Source: Gammaproteobacteria bacterium (GTDB lineage Bacteria > Pseudomonadota > Gammaproteobacteria > Pseudomonadales > Halieaceae). From it: a stretch of 64,000 bases of DNA. The stretch spans positions 79,676 through 143,675 of the forward strand of contig JAUHYL010000002.1 in NCBI GenBank assembly GCA_030426545.1, given 5' to 3'. The first letter of the stretch is position 1, and every line of letters starts with the position of its first letter. Shown one piece after another: positions 1-8,035 of this stretch. The position numbers and the translations under genes are program-made. The notes under the pieces are model-generated. The model was given only the letters and a program-made list of their open reading frames with translations, did no database searches and had not been told where the DNA came from.

Positions 1-274
1 GGGGGATACTGCCGTCCAGCGTAATCGTGTTCCAATGCTTCTTGTTCATGTGATACCCCGGCTGCACCGCGCTGAAAATGTCACGCAACATCAGTGCTTC
101 ATGGGGGTCGCATTTGAGATTCATCTTGCCGAGGCCGCCGTCCGCATTGTCATGGGCGAGTGTCGCAAACATTTTGCCGCAGACCTTCATTACAGCGACG
201 TCAGGTCCGAAAGGAAAGTCCTCTACCGCCTCCGGTCGTTTCAGCAAATAGTTTCTCGCTGCTGCGTACTTCAT
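1..274 (-). CDS. YjbR/MmcQ family protein (partial, C-terminus outside window)
   Basis: Reading the minus strand from an ATG at 274 gives an open frame of 91 codons to the window edge. It contains FPFGPDVAVMKVCGKMFA near the N-terminus and then NLKCDPHEA and PGYHMNKKHWNT. This order (FPF, a V-KV-GKMFA strand, the NLKCDP turn, then PGYHMNK-HWN) is the signature of the YjbR/MmcQ (CyaY-like fold) family, usually about 115-125 residues. About 25-30 C-terminal residues are therefore missing. The start overlaps the stop of the upstream phosphodiesterase gene in an ATGA arrangement, so the two are probably translationally coupled. Family members are annotated as DNA-binding, but their biochemical role is not established. 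Confidence 0.8.
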   Translation of the reverse strand, partial: MKYAAARNYLLKRPEAVEDFPFGPDVAVMKVCGKMFATLAHDNADGGLGKMNLKCDPHEALMLRDIFSAVQPGYHMNKKHWNTITLDGSIP

Positions 275-1248
275 TCGCCCGTGCTTCTACTTTGCAGATA
301 CTCTACCGCCAGGTCTGGAAAATCCGTGAACAGCCCATCGACGGCGAGCGTGTCGAAGAATAATGCCAGTAGTTGTTCGAAACTGTCCATGCCCGGTGGT
401 AGTGCGTCGCGCCTGAAGGTATACGGATGAACCAGCAGGCCCCGCCCCTGCGCGCCGTTCACCAAATCGTCCAGTACTGGATTGCCTTCGCTATCGGTGC
501 CGAGGTAGATATGCGACAACCAGGGCCCTATACCATCGGCATAAGTGGCGATGTAGTCCAGGCCTTCGCCCGAGCGCAGGAAGCTGTAATCCACCTCGCT
601 GTCTTCACCCCAGGCGTTATCGCCGATAAGTTGCACCAACGGCAGTTTACATTTGCGCTCGTGCTTCAGATGTTTCAGCGTCGCGTCATCGAAGCACTGC
701 AGGAAGACTCGCTCGGGCTTATCCGCTAAATCGTAGCGATCCAGAACATTCATCACTGCACCGACAAGGTCCAGCCCCTGGGCGCGGTGTCTGTAGACCG
801 ATTTGAACTCGATGTAGAGACCCGCTTCACGCCCGCGGCTCTTATTGAGCCCTTCTATCAATTCGATCTCTTCTGCCAGGGTCGGGATGCGAAACAGTGC
901 GATATCAACCGGGAACCTGTCCGGGTACGCGGGATGGAATTCGTTGCCCCCAGCCTTTACTCTTCGTTCGTGGACAGCCAGCGTGCGTATCTCAGCAAGC
1001 GTGAAATCCATGGCGTAAAAGTGACCGTCCTCACGTTGTCTTCCCGTGAATTTCCGGGCGACGTTGGTCGTCCCTTCCAGGTAAAAATCGTGCAGCACAA
1101 TAGGCACTTCGTCTTTCGTTAACACGACATCCTGTTCAAGAAAATCGGCGCCCATACCGTGGGCAAGGGCTTTTGCTGCCAGTGTATGCTCCGGCAGATA
1201 GCCGCTGGCGCCGCGGTGGGCGATGACGATCGGTTTTCTGCGCGCCAT
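271..1248 (-). CDS. glpQ: glycerophosphodiester phosphodiesterase
   Basis: 325 aa. It hydrolyses glycerophosphodiesters to glycerol-3-phosphate and an alcohol. The N-terminus has the diagnostic HRGASGYLPEHT motif (residues 11-22, catalytic His11), followed by the acidic metal-binding strand EQDVVLTKDEVPIVLHD (about 38-54). The length and the long insertions resemble GlpQ more than the shorter UgpQ. However, the protein begins directly with the first barrel strand and has no signal peptide, so a cytoplasmic location is more likely. A purine-rich ribosome site (GGGAAGACGGGAA) precedes the ATG. It lies 15 nt downstream of the solute-binding protein gene and overlaps the YjbR-like gene by 4 nt, so the three look co-transcribed. 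The function is secure; the symbol is by similarity only. Confidence 0.9.
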   Translation of the reverse strand: MARRKPIVIAHRGASGYLPEHTLAAKALAHGMGADFLEQDVVLTKDEVPIVLHDFYLEGTTNVARKFTGRQREDGHFYAMDFTLAEIRTLAVHERRVKAGGNEFHPAYPDRFPVDIALFRIPTLAEEIELIEGLNKSRGREAGLYIEFKSVYRHRAQGLDLVGAVMNVLDRYDLADKPERVFLQCFDDATLKHLKHERKCKLPLVQLIGDNAWGEDSEVDYSFLRSGEGLDYIATYADGIGPWLSHIYLGTDSEGNPVLDDLVNGAQGRGLLVHPYTFRRDALPPGMDSFEQLLALFFDTLAVDGLFTDFPDLAVEYLQSRSTGE

Positions 1249-1263
1249 GTTTCCCGTCTTCCC

Positions 1264-2073
1264 CTAGGGCAATTCTGCGAGCCAGGCGCTGTCTTCGAAC
1301 CAGCGTTTGCGAATCTTGTTCAGCACGCCGGTTTTTTCGTAGGCTGTCAGATAGTTCTGTACCAGATTGATGAACTGCCGATCTTCCTTGCCCACTGCGA
1401 TACCGATGGGCTCAACGGTTAGCGGCTCTTCCAGCGTGGTAAAGCCGGCCTCCGGATAACGTAGCACGGTGAGAACGCACATGGGCATATCCGCCACCAT
1501 GGCATCTGCCTTGCCATCCAACAGTGCGGCGATTCCCTGATCGTAGCTTTCAACTTCTGACAGTTTTGCATCCGGTGCAGCACGCCGGACAAAGCTTGCG
1601 CTGGTTGAGTTCTTCAGCGCCAGCAGCGTGACGTCTTCGCTGTTGAAGGAATCCGTGGAGTCCGCGCTACCGAGGGTACTGCTGCGTGTGAGAATAGACT
1701 TGCCGGACATCATGTAGGGGCCGACGAAAGAAACGCGCTCGGTGCGTTGCGGCGTAATGGCCAGCCCGGAAATCACCATGTCAATTTCGTCTTTTTCCAG
1801 GGCGTCCATCAGCTCACCGAAAGGCATGATGCGCAGGTCCAGTTTTACCTGCATGGCTCCCGCAAGCAGGCGAGCAAGGTCCACGTCGAAACCCATGGCG
1901 CCCCCCGCTTTGCCTATCATGCTCAGCGGCGGCTGGTTGCCCGACATGCCTACGCGCAACTCCTGGAAATCGATGACGCGCTCCAGTGCATCTCCTGCCC
2001 CGGCCGAGGGCGCGAATACGGCCGATATAGCGAGGGTGCAAAGCGCGATCGCGCGGAACAAAGTGTGTATCAT
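1264..2073 (-). CDS. periplasmic amino-acid-type solute-binding protein (ABC family 3 fold)
   Basis: 269 aa. A classical signal peptide (MIHTLFRAIALCTLAISAVFAPSAGA, cleavage near residue 26) is followed by a type II periplasmic binding fold. Key segments are LRVGMSGNQPPLS, GFDVDLARLLA, DEIDMVISGLAITPQRTERVSFVGPY and a lobe-2 start at KNSTSASFVRRAAP. The GL-IT--R-E-V-F--PY block is typical of polar amino acid binding proteins (HisJ/GlnH/FliY type). No permease or ATPase gene is nearby, so it may be an orphan receptor, or its transporter lies elsewhere. GGAG lies 9 nt before the ATG. It is the first gene of the run with the phosphodiesterase. The ligand cannot be told from the sequence. Confidence 0.85.
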   Translation of the reverse strand: MIHTLFRAIALCTLAISAVFAPSAGAGDALERVIDFQELRVGMSGNQPPLSMIGKAGGAMGFDVDLARLLAGAMQVKLDLRIMPFGELMDALEKDEIDMVISGLAITPQRTERVSFVGPYMMSGKSILTRSSTLGSADSTDSFNSEDVTLLALKNSTSASFVRRAAPDAKLSEVESYDQGIAALLDGKADAMVADMPMCVLTVLRYPEAGFTTLEEPLTVEPIGIAVGKEDRQFINLVQNYLTAYEKTGVLNKIRKRWFEDSAWLAELP

Positions 2074-2195
2074 CGTTTAATCTCCGGAGGCTGACCTGAT
2101 GGCAAAAATGATGAAGTACGCAATCAGTGTAGGGCTGTACAGCGGCAATTGCCAAAACCTTTTACTGAGTCGGGCAGCGATAGAACGGGAACACC

Positions 2196-2864
2196 ATGGC
2201 TGAAGGGTTTGACCAGATTGTGATTGCCGTCCCCGATCTCGAAAGCGCCGTTGACGAGTACGAGGCGCTGTTGGGCAGCGCCGCTGAGGAAGTCTCTGGC
2301 GAACGTTGGTTTGCGCTGGCCAATACGGTGCTGGCCCTGCGTCAATGCGATGTCGAAAGCGCGGCTGTCGCAGGGATCGTGCTGCGCGACCCGGCTGCTG
2401 AACCCAATGCCCGGTCGGTTGCAAACCCGCTTGATCTGGCCGTTGCGGTTTGCGATGGCAGCCTCAGCGCGAAGCTTCCCCGTCATACCGCCCTGGCGGT
2501 GGATCACCTGGTGTTGCGCACCGCGGACGCGGACGCCTGCATCGCGTTTTTTGCTGGACAGATGGGGATTCGCCTGGCGCTGGATAAAACCGTGCCGGAG
2601 TGGGGCGGGCGCATGCTGTTTTTCCGTGCGGGAAAGATGACGCTCGAGGTTATCCAATCGGATGATGCACCCACCGGGGAGCATTTTTTCTGGGGTATTG
2701 CGTTACAGCATTTTGATCTTGGTTTGTTCTGTGTGGAACTGGGTGGGCGTGGTGTTGGTTGTTCATCGGTGCGCGATGGGCGCAAGCCTGGTACGCGTGT
2801 GGCAACGCTTAAGAGCCATGATCTTGGTATTCCTACTTTGTTGATTGAGCCTGGGGTGGGGTGA
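2196..2864 (+). CDS. VOC (glyoxalase/bleomycin-resistance) superfamily protein
   Basis: 222 aa with two related beta-alpha-beta-beta-beta units. The first starts FDQIVIAVPDLESAVDEYEALLG and the second VDHLVLRTADADACIAFFAGQMGIRLALD, ending with a MTLEVIQ strand that supplies the usual metal-binding Glu. This is the layout of the vicinal oxygen chelate family (glyoxalases, dioxygenases, methylmalonyl-CoA epimerases). The substrate is not deducible. The last 170 bases are noticeably richer in G and T on the plus strand than the rest of the gene, and this bias continues into the intergenic region. A GGGA ribosome site lies close to the ATG. The gene stands alone. Confidence 0.8.
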   Translation: MAEGFDQIVIAVPDLESAVDEYEALLGSAAEEVSGERWFALANTVLALRQCDVESAAVAGIVLRDPAAEPNARSVANPLDLAVAVCDGSLSAKLPRHTALAVDHLVLRTADADACIAFFAGQMGIRLALDKTVPEWGGRMLFFRAGKMTLEVIQSDDAPTGEHFFWGIALQHFDLGLFCVELGGRGVGCSSVRDGRKPGTRVATLKSHDLGIPTLLIEPGVG

Positions 2865-2889
2865 GTGGGTTTTGGTGGTGATTGATCAG

Positions 2890-2962
2890 GGCCTGCCGGT
2901 CTACGGGTAACGGGGATCGGAAGGCTAAGATACTCACCCCGTTACCCGTAGACCGGCAGGCC
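2890..2962. repeat. perfect 26-bp inverted repeat with 21-nt spacer
   Basis: The arms at 2890-2915 and 2937-2962 are exact reverse complements. The left arm begins GGCCTGCCGGTCTACGGG and ends TAACGGGG. The spacer at 2916-2936 is not itself palindromic. There is no T-run on either side, so it is not a standard intrinsic terminator. It lies between a plus-strand and a minus-strand gene, 25 nt past the VOC stop and about 130 nt before the terminator at 3092. It could be a dispersed palindromic repeat or a transcript-end stabiliser. Confidence 0.9.
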
Positions 2963-3091
2963 ATTTGTTGCCGCTTCTTGTTGTGGGTGGAGGGTTGGTG
3001 GGGCTGGCATTGGCAGACTTTCTATTGATTGGCCCCGCCGTTTTTTTGATATTGGGTTTGTGGTTGGGGCTCTGGATCGCCTGAACCTTTT

Positions 3092-3118
3092 AAAAAAAGG
3101 GGCCTTTCGGCCCCTTTT
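3092..3118 (-). terminator. intrinsic terminator of the aldehyde dehydrogenase gene
   Basis: A ten-base-pair stem (AAAAGGGGCC, TTTC loop, GGCCCCTTTT) spans 3095-3118. Reading the minus strand, it is followed by a run of seven T residues, and it lies 30 nt after the stop of the aldehyde dehydrogenase. The A/T flanks would let it work for both directions, so it may also block read-through from the VOC gene. Confidence 0.88.
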
Positions 3119-3148
3119 GTGCAACTTGGATGGAGTGGTTAACGCTTC

Positions 3149-4609
3149 CTAACCCTTCATTTGCATCTTGATGCTGCTTTCGGTGGACTTGCCAAAGGGT
3201 GGTTTGAGGCCGCCCAGTTTGGCCACGTCCAGCTTGGCCTGCGTGTAAATGGATTTGGCGTGGCTGAAGGTCTGGAAGCCCTTGAAGCCGTGGTACGCGC
3301 CCATGCCGCTCGGGCCTACACCGCCGAAGGGCAGCTCTTCCTGTGTCACATGCATGATCACGTCGTTGATGCACATGCCGCCTGAGGTGGTGCGGGTGGT
3401 CAGCGCTTCTTCCTCTGCCTTGTCTTCACCGAAGTAGTAGGCGGCGAGGGGACGCGGCTTGCTGTTGATGTAGTCGATCGTTTCTTCAAAATTGCTGTAG
3501 GTGCGGATCGGCAGTAGTGGCCCGAAGATTTCGTCTTCCAGTACCTTCATGTCTTCGGCGGGTTCCGGGATCAGCGTCGGGGGAATCTTGAATGTGCCCT
3601 GTTGCGTGCTGAAGTCTTCGTTTGCCGGATTTATTGGAATCAGTTTCTGGCCGCGCTCCTGTACCTCGGCGAGGTAGCCGTTGAGCCGTTGGAAATGACG
3701 TTCATTGACGACCGAGGTGTAAGCCGGATTGTCCAGCAGGCTGGGGTACATGGTTTCGACGGCTTTCTGCGCGGCGGCAATGACCTCGTTCAGTTTTTCC
3801 TCGGGCACCAGGAGGTAATCCGGCGCGAGGCAGATCTGGCCGGCGTTCATGGTTTTGCCGAACATGATGCGATCCAGGCTTTTTTCAACATCCGCGCTGC
3901 GTGAGATGACAACGGGAGACTTGCCGCCCAGTTCCAGCGTAACCGGGACGAGGTTTTGCGATGCCGCTGCGAGAATGTGTCGTGCGATAGAGGTCGCGCC
4001 GGTGAAGATCATATGGTCAAAAGGCAGGCTGGAAAACGCCTGGCCGACTTCGGGGCCGCCGGTGAACACGGAAATCTCTTCCGGGGAAAAGGCGTCGGCG
4101 ATCATTTCGCTGATAACTTCAGACGTGGCCGGAGTGAATTCAGAGGGCTTGATCATGGCGCGGTTGCCGGCGGCCAGTACCTGGGCCAGCGGGCTGAAAA
4201 CCATGTTGATGGGAAAGTTCCAGGGTGCGATGACGCCTACAACGCCCAGTGGTTGATATTCGACGCGCGAGCGACCGCCCATGAGGTTAAAAGGAAACAT
4301 GGTGGGGCGCTTCTCGGGCTTCATCCATTTACGCACGTGTTTGATGGCGTGCTTCATGGGCGCGATGCCGGCGCCCAGGTCAGTCAGCAGCGTCACTTCC
4401 CGGGGACGGCAGGTGAAATCGGTGTTCAGCGCGTCCACGGCTTTGTCCTGATACTTGATGATCGCGTCGATGCCACGCTGCAGGCGATCGATGCGTGTCT
4501 CGGCTGTGACAACGCCCTCTTTCAAATAGGCATCGCGCTGCGCTTGCAGCGCGGCGCGCATCTGTTCTTCGGCATCGGTCTGTGCTTGGAGCTGTTCGGG
4601 TGCGTTCAT
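3149..4609 (-). CDS. aldehyde dehydrogenase, coniferyl-aldehyde-dehydrogenase type
   Basis: 486 aa from the ATG at 4609, chosen because GAGGA lies just upstream and the longer frame adds a non-conserved basic leader. It catalyses NAD(P)-dependent oxidation of an aldehyde to an acid. Seen motifs are PLGVVGVIAPWNFPIN (active-site Asn), GATSIARHI, ELGGKSPVVI (general-base Glu) and NAGQICLAPDY (nucleophilic Cys), ending with LPFGGVGPSGMGAYHG. The RPREVTLLTDL start and the GYLAEV/RT-SGGMCINDV blocks resemble the coniferyl aldehyde dehydrogenase/ALDH3-like branch. The true substrate may be an aliphatic or aromatic aldehyde. It is monocistronic, with its own terminator. Confidence 0.88.
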   Translation of the reverse strand: MNAPEQLQAQTDAEEQMRAALQAQRDAYLKEGVVTAETRIDRLQRGIDAIIKYQDKAVDALNTDFTCRPREVTLLTDLGAGIAPMKHAIKHVRKWMKPEKRPTMFPFNLMGGRSRVEYQPLGVVGVIAPWNFPINMVFSPLAQVLAAGNRAMIKPSEFTPATSEVISEMIADAFSPEEISVFTGGPEVGQAFSSLPFDHMIFTGATSIARHILAAASQNLVPVTLELGGKSPVVISRSADVEKSLDRIMFGKTMNAGQICLAPDYLLVPEEKLNEVIAAAQKAVETMYPSLLDNPAYTSVVNERHFQRLNGYLAEVQERGQKLIPINPANEDFSTQQGTFKIPPTLIPEPAEDMKVLEDEIFGPLLPIRTYSNFEETIDYINSKPRPLAAYYFGEDKAEEEALTTRTTSGGMCINDVIMHVTQEELPFGGVGPSGMGAYHGFKGFQTFSHAKSIYTQAKLDVAKLGGLKPPFGKSTESSIKMQMKG

Positions 4610-4875
4610 GCGGTTATCCTCGCCGTGGCATCTGTTCCAACCCGGTCGGGCTGGTAACCGGCAATTATAGACCTGGGCTGACTGAATTTTAACCACCTGT
4701 GAGGGTTATATGTGGCCAGCCCTGAGGGGTAAGCAGCGCCAGTCCCTGGCGGGTGCTCGGGGCGTGGCGCCACATCGGGAGTGGGTGACAATGGGATGAA
4801 GCCACTTGCGCGCCCCGGTTGACTCGCAGAGCGCCTCGACTTGGCAAGGCTGCGGTGAACTGCTAATAATTGCCT

Positions 4876-5223
4876 ATGACTTCCGGCAGCCGGGCTCAAG
4901 ACCCCCGTACACCTTCTCCGCCCTATGGATACTCGCGTGAATGCAGTTATTCGCGTGAGCAACAGATCCATATCGTAGCGCAGTTTCATGCGCACAAGAT
5001 TCGCCCCAGTCGAATTGCCTACCGTGTCGGCATCGATATTGCCTTTATTGAGGCGCTGATTGCGGGAGAGCAGGAACAGGAGCGCTTCCCGCAGTTGGTT
5101 CGCTACTACCGAACCCAGCGTTACAGGCAACGCCTGCGGGAGTCCGGGGCGAGCAAGGGCGTGACCCGCTTCGAAATGGAGCAACGCATAGAGCGGGAGT
5201 TCGTTCAGGAAACAGACCTTTAA
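4876..5223 (+). CDS. small protein of unknown function with HTH-like core
   Basis: 115 aa from ATG 4876; a TTG two codons upstream is a less likely start. I do not recognise a named family. The middle part (about residues 28-60) reads EQQIHIVAQFHAHKIRPSRIAYRVGIDIAFIEALIAGE. Its pattern, a helix, then RPSRIAYRVGI, then a second helix, resembles a helix-turn-helix of the type that follows IA--L-I. The remainder is strongly charged (RYYRTQRYRQRLRESG). It heads a run of six same-strand genes and the next gene starts 35 nt downstream, so it may be a regulator of that run. This is inference only. Confidence 0.6.
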   Translation: MTSGSRAQDPRTPSPPYGYSRECSYSREQQIHIVAQFHAHKIRPSRIAYRVGIDIAFIEALIAGEQEQERFPQLVRYYRTQRYRQRLRESGASKGVTRFEMEQRIEREFVQETDL

Positions 5224-5258
5224 GACACCGCAAGACCCGCTTAATCAGGAGCACGAGT

Positions 5259-5645
5259 ATGAAGACGCTGGAAATTTGGCACGCTATGCTGCGCGATGGA
5301 GATATGTCGCGCCTCGACGAGGTACTGGCCGAGGATTGCGTATTTTTCTCACCCATCGTGCACACACCGCAGGAGGGGAAGGAGCTCACCAAGCTTTATC
5401 TCAATGCTGCAGGACAGGTGCTTGGCGAGGAGTTTCACTACGCCAAGGAGGTTGTAACCGATACACACGCCGTGCTCGAATTTGTTTCTGTGGTTGAGGG
5501 CATATCGATTAACGGCGTCGACATAATGACCTTTGATGGCGAGGGGAAAATCGTGGAGTTCAAGGTTATGATTCGCCCGCTGAAGGCGATTAACCTTCTG
5601 CACCAGAAAATGATGGCAATGCTTGAACAATTAAAGTCTGCATGA
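5259..5645 (+). CDS. SnoaL/NTF2-like protein
   Basis: 128 aa. The N-terminal helix MKTLEIWHAMLRDGDMSRLDEVLAEDCVFFSPIVHTPQEGKE and the later VLEFVSVVEGISINGVDIMTFDGEGKIVEFKVMIRPLKAI match the cone-shaped alpha+beta barrel of the SnoaL-like/NTF2 superfamily. These are small isomerases, cyclases or ligand-binding proteins. The pocket residues do not reveal the ligand. It has a good AGGAGCACGAGT ribosome site, and its stop overlaps the start of the next gene by 4 nt, implying coupling. Confidence 0.75.
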   Translation: MKTLEIWHAMLRDGDMSRLDEVLAEDCVFFSPIVHTPQEGKELTKLYLNAAGQVLGEEFHYAKEVVTDTHAVLEFVSVVEGISINGVDIMTFDGEGKIVEFKVMIRPLKAINLLHQKMMAMLEQLKSA

Positions 5646-6097
5646 GGAGAGTTGGGGTGAGAGTGGTTGCAATTCAACGTGGCATTATTCTGCGGTGGGC
5701 GGGCATGGCAATGGTGAGCCTGGCGTTGCTGTCCGGTTGTCAGTCAGGTGCCGGGTATAGCGGGCCACAGTCGGGCACAGGCAAGATAGAAGGCCAGGTT
5801 GTTTATCGGGAGCGCATGTTGTTGCTTCCGGGTGCGGAACTTGAAGTGAAACTGGTGGACGTGTCGCGCGCGGACGAACCTGCCGAGGCGGTAGCATCCG
5901 TCAAGTTCCCGGTGAACGGTGGTCCGCCCTTCCTGTTTCAGCTCGAGTACGATCGCGCTGACATGCGTCGTGGCGGCCGCTATGCGCTCCAGGCAACCAT
6001 CACGGGACGCGAGGGTTTGCGCCTGATGACCAACGAACACGTAAATCCCTTCGGCGAGCCGCCGGTGGAAGTGCTGGTGCGCGGGGTGCCGCGGTAG
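5642..6097 (+). CDS. YbaY-type lipoprotein
   Basis: 151 aa. An N-terminal hydrophobic stretch ending in the lipobox LLSGC (Cys about residue 33) marks it as a lipoprotein. The mature part begins with a Gly/Ser-rich linker and then GKIEGQVVYRERMLLLPGAELEVKLVDVSRADEPAEAVA. The FPVNGGPPFLFQLEYD and YALQATITGREGLRLMTNE segments that follow are the beta-sandwich of the YbaY/lipo-pilotin (YscW-like) family. The cellular role of such proteins is poorly known. ATGA overlap with the SnoaL-like gene. The start could also be the GTG at codon 6 or the internal Met22, but the lipobox is kept in every case. Confidence 0.78.
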   Translation: MRRVGVRVVAIQRGIILRWAGMAMVSLALLSGCQSGAGYSGPQSGTGKIEGQVVYRERMLLLPGAELEVKLVDVSRADEPAEAVASVKFPVNGGPPFLFQLEYDRADMRRGGRYALQATITGREGLRLMTNEHVNPFGEPPVEVLVRGVPR

Positions 6098-6113
6098 TGC
6101 GCGGGGGTATGCA

Positions 6114-6680
6114 GTGTCTGAACCGGTGATTGTCGGCATTAGCGGCGCCTCGGGAATCGCCTATGGCGTGCGCGCCCTGCAATTGCTGCGCGATGCCGGT
6201 GTGAACACGCACCTGGTGATGAGCAAGTCTGCCCGGCTGACCCTGCAATACGAAATGGATATGTCGGTGGATGAGGTGCAGGCGCTGGCCACTGAAGTGC
6301 ACCCGGTGGGCAATGTCGGTGCTTCTATCGCCAGTGGCTCGTTTCCCACAGCCGGTATGCTGATTGCACCGTGTTCTGTGCGCACGATGTCTGAGATAGC
6401 CACCGGCGTTACTTCCACGCTGCTTACACGCGCAGCGGACGTTGTATTGAAAGAGCGTCGGCGTCTGGTGCTGATGGTGCGTGAAACTCCCCTGCACACA
6501 GGCCATCTGCGCACCATGACTCAGCTGTCGGAGATGGGTGCGGTGATCGCGCCGCCGGTTCCCGCGTTGTACACGCGTCCGGAAACGCTGCAGGACGTTA
6601 TCACCCAGAGCGTTGGGCGGGCCCTGGATTTGTTCAACCTGAATGTTGAAGGCGTCAAGCGGTGGCAGGGCGACCCATGA
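6114..6680 (+). CDS. ubiX: UbiX flavin prenyltransferase
   Basis: 188 aa, GTG start 16 nt after the previous stop. It prenylates FMN with dimethylallyl phosphate to make the prenyl-FMN cofactor of UbiD-type decarboxylases, including that of ubiquinone synthesis. The N-terminus has the phosphate/FMN-binding GISGASGIAYGVRAL motif. Further hallmarks are HLVMSKSARLTL, ASGSFPTAGMLIAPCSVRTMSEIATG, ADVVLKERRRLVLMVRETPL and GAVIAPPVPALYTRP. Length and motifs match UbiX/Pad1. No UbiD is encoded in the window. It sits inside the 4.9-7.9 kb gene run. Confidence 0.93.
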   Translation: MSEPVIVGISGASGIAYGVRALQLLRDAGVNTHLVMSKSARLTLQYEMDMSVDEVQALATEVHPVGNVGASIASGSFPTAGMLIAPCSVRTMSEIATGVTSTLLTRAADVVLKERRRLVLMVRETPLHTGHLRTMTQLSEMGAVIAPPVPALYTRPETLQDVITQSVGRALDLFNLNVEGVKRWQGDP

Positions 6681-6707
6681 GAACATCTACCCGCAAGGAG
6701 AAGTGTA

Positions 6708-7472
6708 GTGCCCAGTGATCTATTCGACCTCAGTGGCAAGATCGCACTGGTGAGCGGCGCCAGTCGCGGTATTGGTGAGGCCATCGCCCGCTTGCTGGCG
6801 CAACACGGCGCTCATGTCATTGTTTCCAGTAGAAAGATCGACGACTGCAGTGCGGTGGCAGGCGCCATCTGTGAGGCCGGTGGCAGCGCAGAGGCCTTTG
6901 CCTGTCATGTCGGTAACCTCGAGGATATCACCCGTTTGTTCGAGCATATCCGCAGTGCCCACGGCCGGCTGGATATTTGCGTCAATAACGCGGCGACCAA
7001 CCCCTATTTCGGTCATGTGCTGGACACGGATCTTGGTGCCTACAACAAGACGGTCGATGTCAACATCCGCGGCTACTTCTTTATGTCAATAGAAGCGGGG
7101 AAGTTGATGCGCGAGCAAGGGAGTGGCGCTATTGTGAATACGGCCTCGGTCAACGCGTTGCAGCCAGGGCCCATGCAGGGTATCTACTCGATAACCAAGG
7201 CCGCGGTAGTCAACATGACCAAGGTGTTCGCCAAAGAGTGTGGCGGGCTGGGCATACGGTGTAACGCCCTGCTTCCCGGTTTGACCAAAACCAAGTTCGC
7301 CGGCGCCCTGTTCGACAATGACGATATTTACAAGATCGCCGTACAGGGCATACCGATGGGCAGGCACGCAGAGCCTGAAGAAATGGCGGGTACCGTACTC
7401 TATCTTGTGTCAGATGCCGGTTCCTACACGAACGGAGAATGTATCGTGGTAGACGGTGGTATGACCATCTGA
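6708..7472 (+). CDS. short-chain dehydrogenase/reductase
   Basis: 254 aa, GTG start with a strong AAGGAGAAG site. It is a classical SDR: the cofactor motif GASRGIG is at residues 17-23, NNAAT at about 93-97, catalytic Ser147, Tyr160 and Lys164 (YSITK), and the C-terminal end is GECIVVDGGMTI. The layout is that of FabG-like and other NAD(P)H-dependent oxidoreductases. The substrate is undetermined. It is followed 24 nt later by the HIT gene and preceded 27 nt earlier by UbiX. Confidence 0.88.
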   Translation: MPSDLFDLSGKIALVSGASRGIGEAIARLLAQHGAHVIVSSRKIDDCSAVAGAICEAGGSAEAFACHVGNLEDITRLFEHIRSAHGRLDICVNNAATNPYFGHVLDTDLGAYNKTVDVNIRGYFFMSIEAGKLMREQGSGAIVNTASVNALQPGPMQGIYSITKAAVVNMTKVFAKECGGLGIRCNALLPGLTKTKFAGALFDNDDIYKIAVQGIPMGRHAEPEEMAGTVLYLVSDAGSYTNGECIVVDGGMTI

Positions 7473-7496
7473 GGAGATCCGCCGGGAGATTGCGCG

Positions 7497-7925
7497 ATGG
7501 AAACTTCCGATATCGATGACCGCCTGCTGGCGGACTCTCACTATCTCGGTGATCTGAACACGTCGGCACTGCTGCTCAGTCGCAATGCCATCTTGCCCTG
7601 GTTTATCGTTGTACCGGACACGCGCCTGCAGGATCTGCTCGATCTACCGCAGGAACACAGCGACGCGGTAATCGCGGATTGCGCGGCAATCTCTACCTTT
7701 ATCAAGCAGGTGCTGGGTTACGGCAAGGTCAACTTTGCCGGTCTCGGCAATGTTGTGCCGCAGATGCACCTGCATATCATCGGCCGACGCGAGGGCGATG
7801 CCTGCTGGCCGCAACCTGTCTGGGGAAACCTGCCGGAGGGCGACAGTTACACTGCTGAGCAGTTGGACAACTGGCAAAGGGAGCTGGCACAGGTGGCCGG
7901 TCTCACGCCGCGCGCACTGCCGTAA
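7497..7925 (+). CDS. HIT family hydrolase
   Basis: 142 aa. The HIT triad appears as QMHLHIIGRR (about residues 88-97), with NFAGLGNVVP just before it. Gln replaces the first His of the textbook HxHxH motif. The Q-x-H-x-H-x-x form is common in this bacterial subgroup, often annotated as diadenosine tetraphosphate hydrolase-like. LLLSRNAILPWFIVVPDT supplies the nucleotide-binding strand. It probably hydrolyses or transfers a nucleotide phosphate bond. Last gene of the plus-strand run. Confidence 0.85.
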   Translation: METSDIDDRLLADSHYLGDLNTSALLLSRNAILPWFIVVPDTRLQDLLDLPQEHSDAVIADCAAISTFIKQVLGYGKVNFAGLGNVVPQMHLHIIGRREGDACWPQPVWGNLPEGDSYTAEQLDNWQRELAQVAGLTPRALP

Positions 7926-7948
7926 ACGGCGGAGCCGCGCGCGTTTTC

Positions 7949-7973
7949 TCCTCCGCAGACCTGCTGTGGAGGA
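7949..7973. terminator. stem-loop between convergent genes
   Basis: A ten-pair stem (TCCTCCGCAG with CTGTGGAGGA, one G-T wobble, five-nt loop) lies 24 nt after the HIT stop and 63 nt beyond the end of the DUF4136 gene. It may attenuate transcription from either side, but no T-run follows, so intrinsic termination is unproven. Confidence 0.35.
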
Positions 7974-8035
7974 AATCTGCTACAGCGACAAATGACTGCG
8001 TCCCGGCACATCAGCTCCGGTGGCGTGCCTGGCGT

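Noticed and set aside
2942..3124. Sixty-codon minus-strand frame beginning MHKRGRKAPFF
   Set aside because: It begins inside the terminator hairpin at 3092-3118 and runs into the 26-bp inverted repeat; peptides starting like this commonly arise from terminator sequence.
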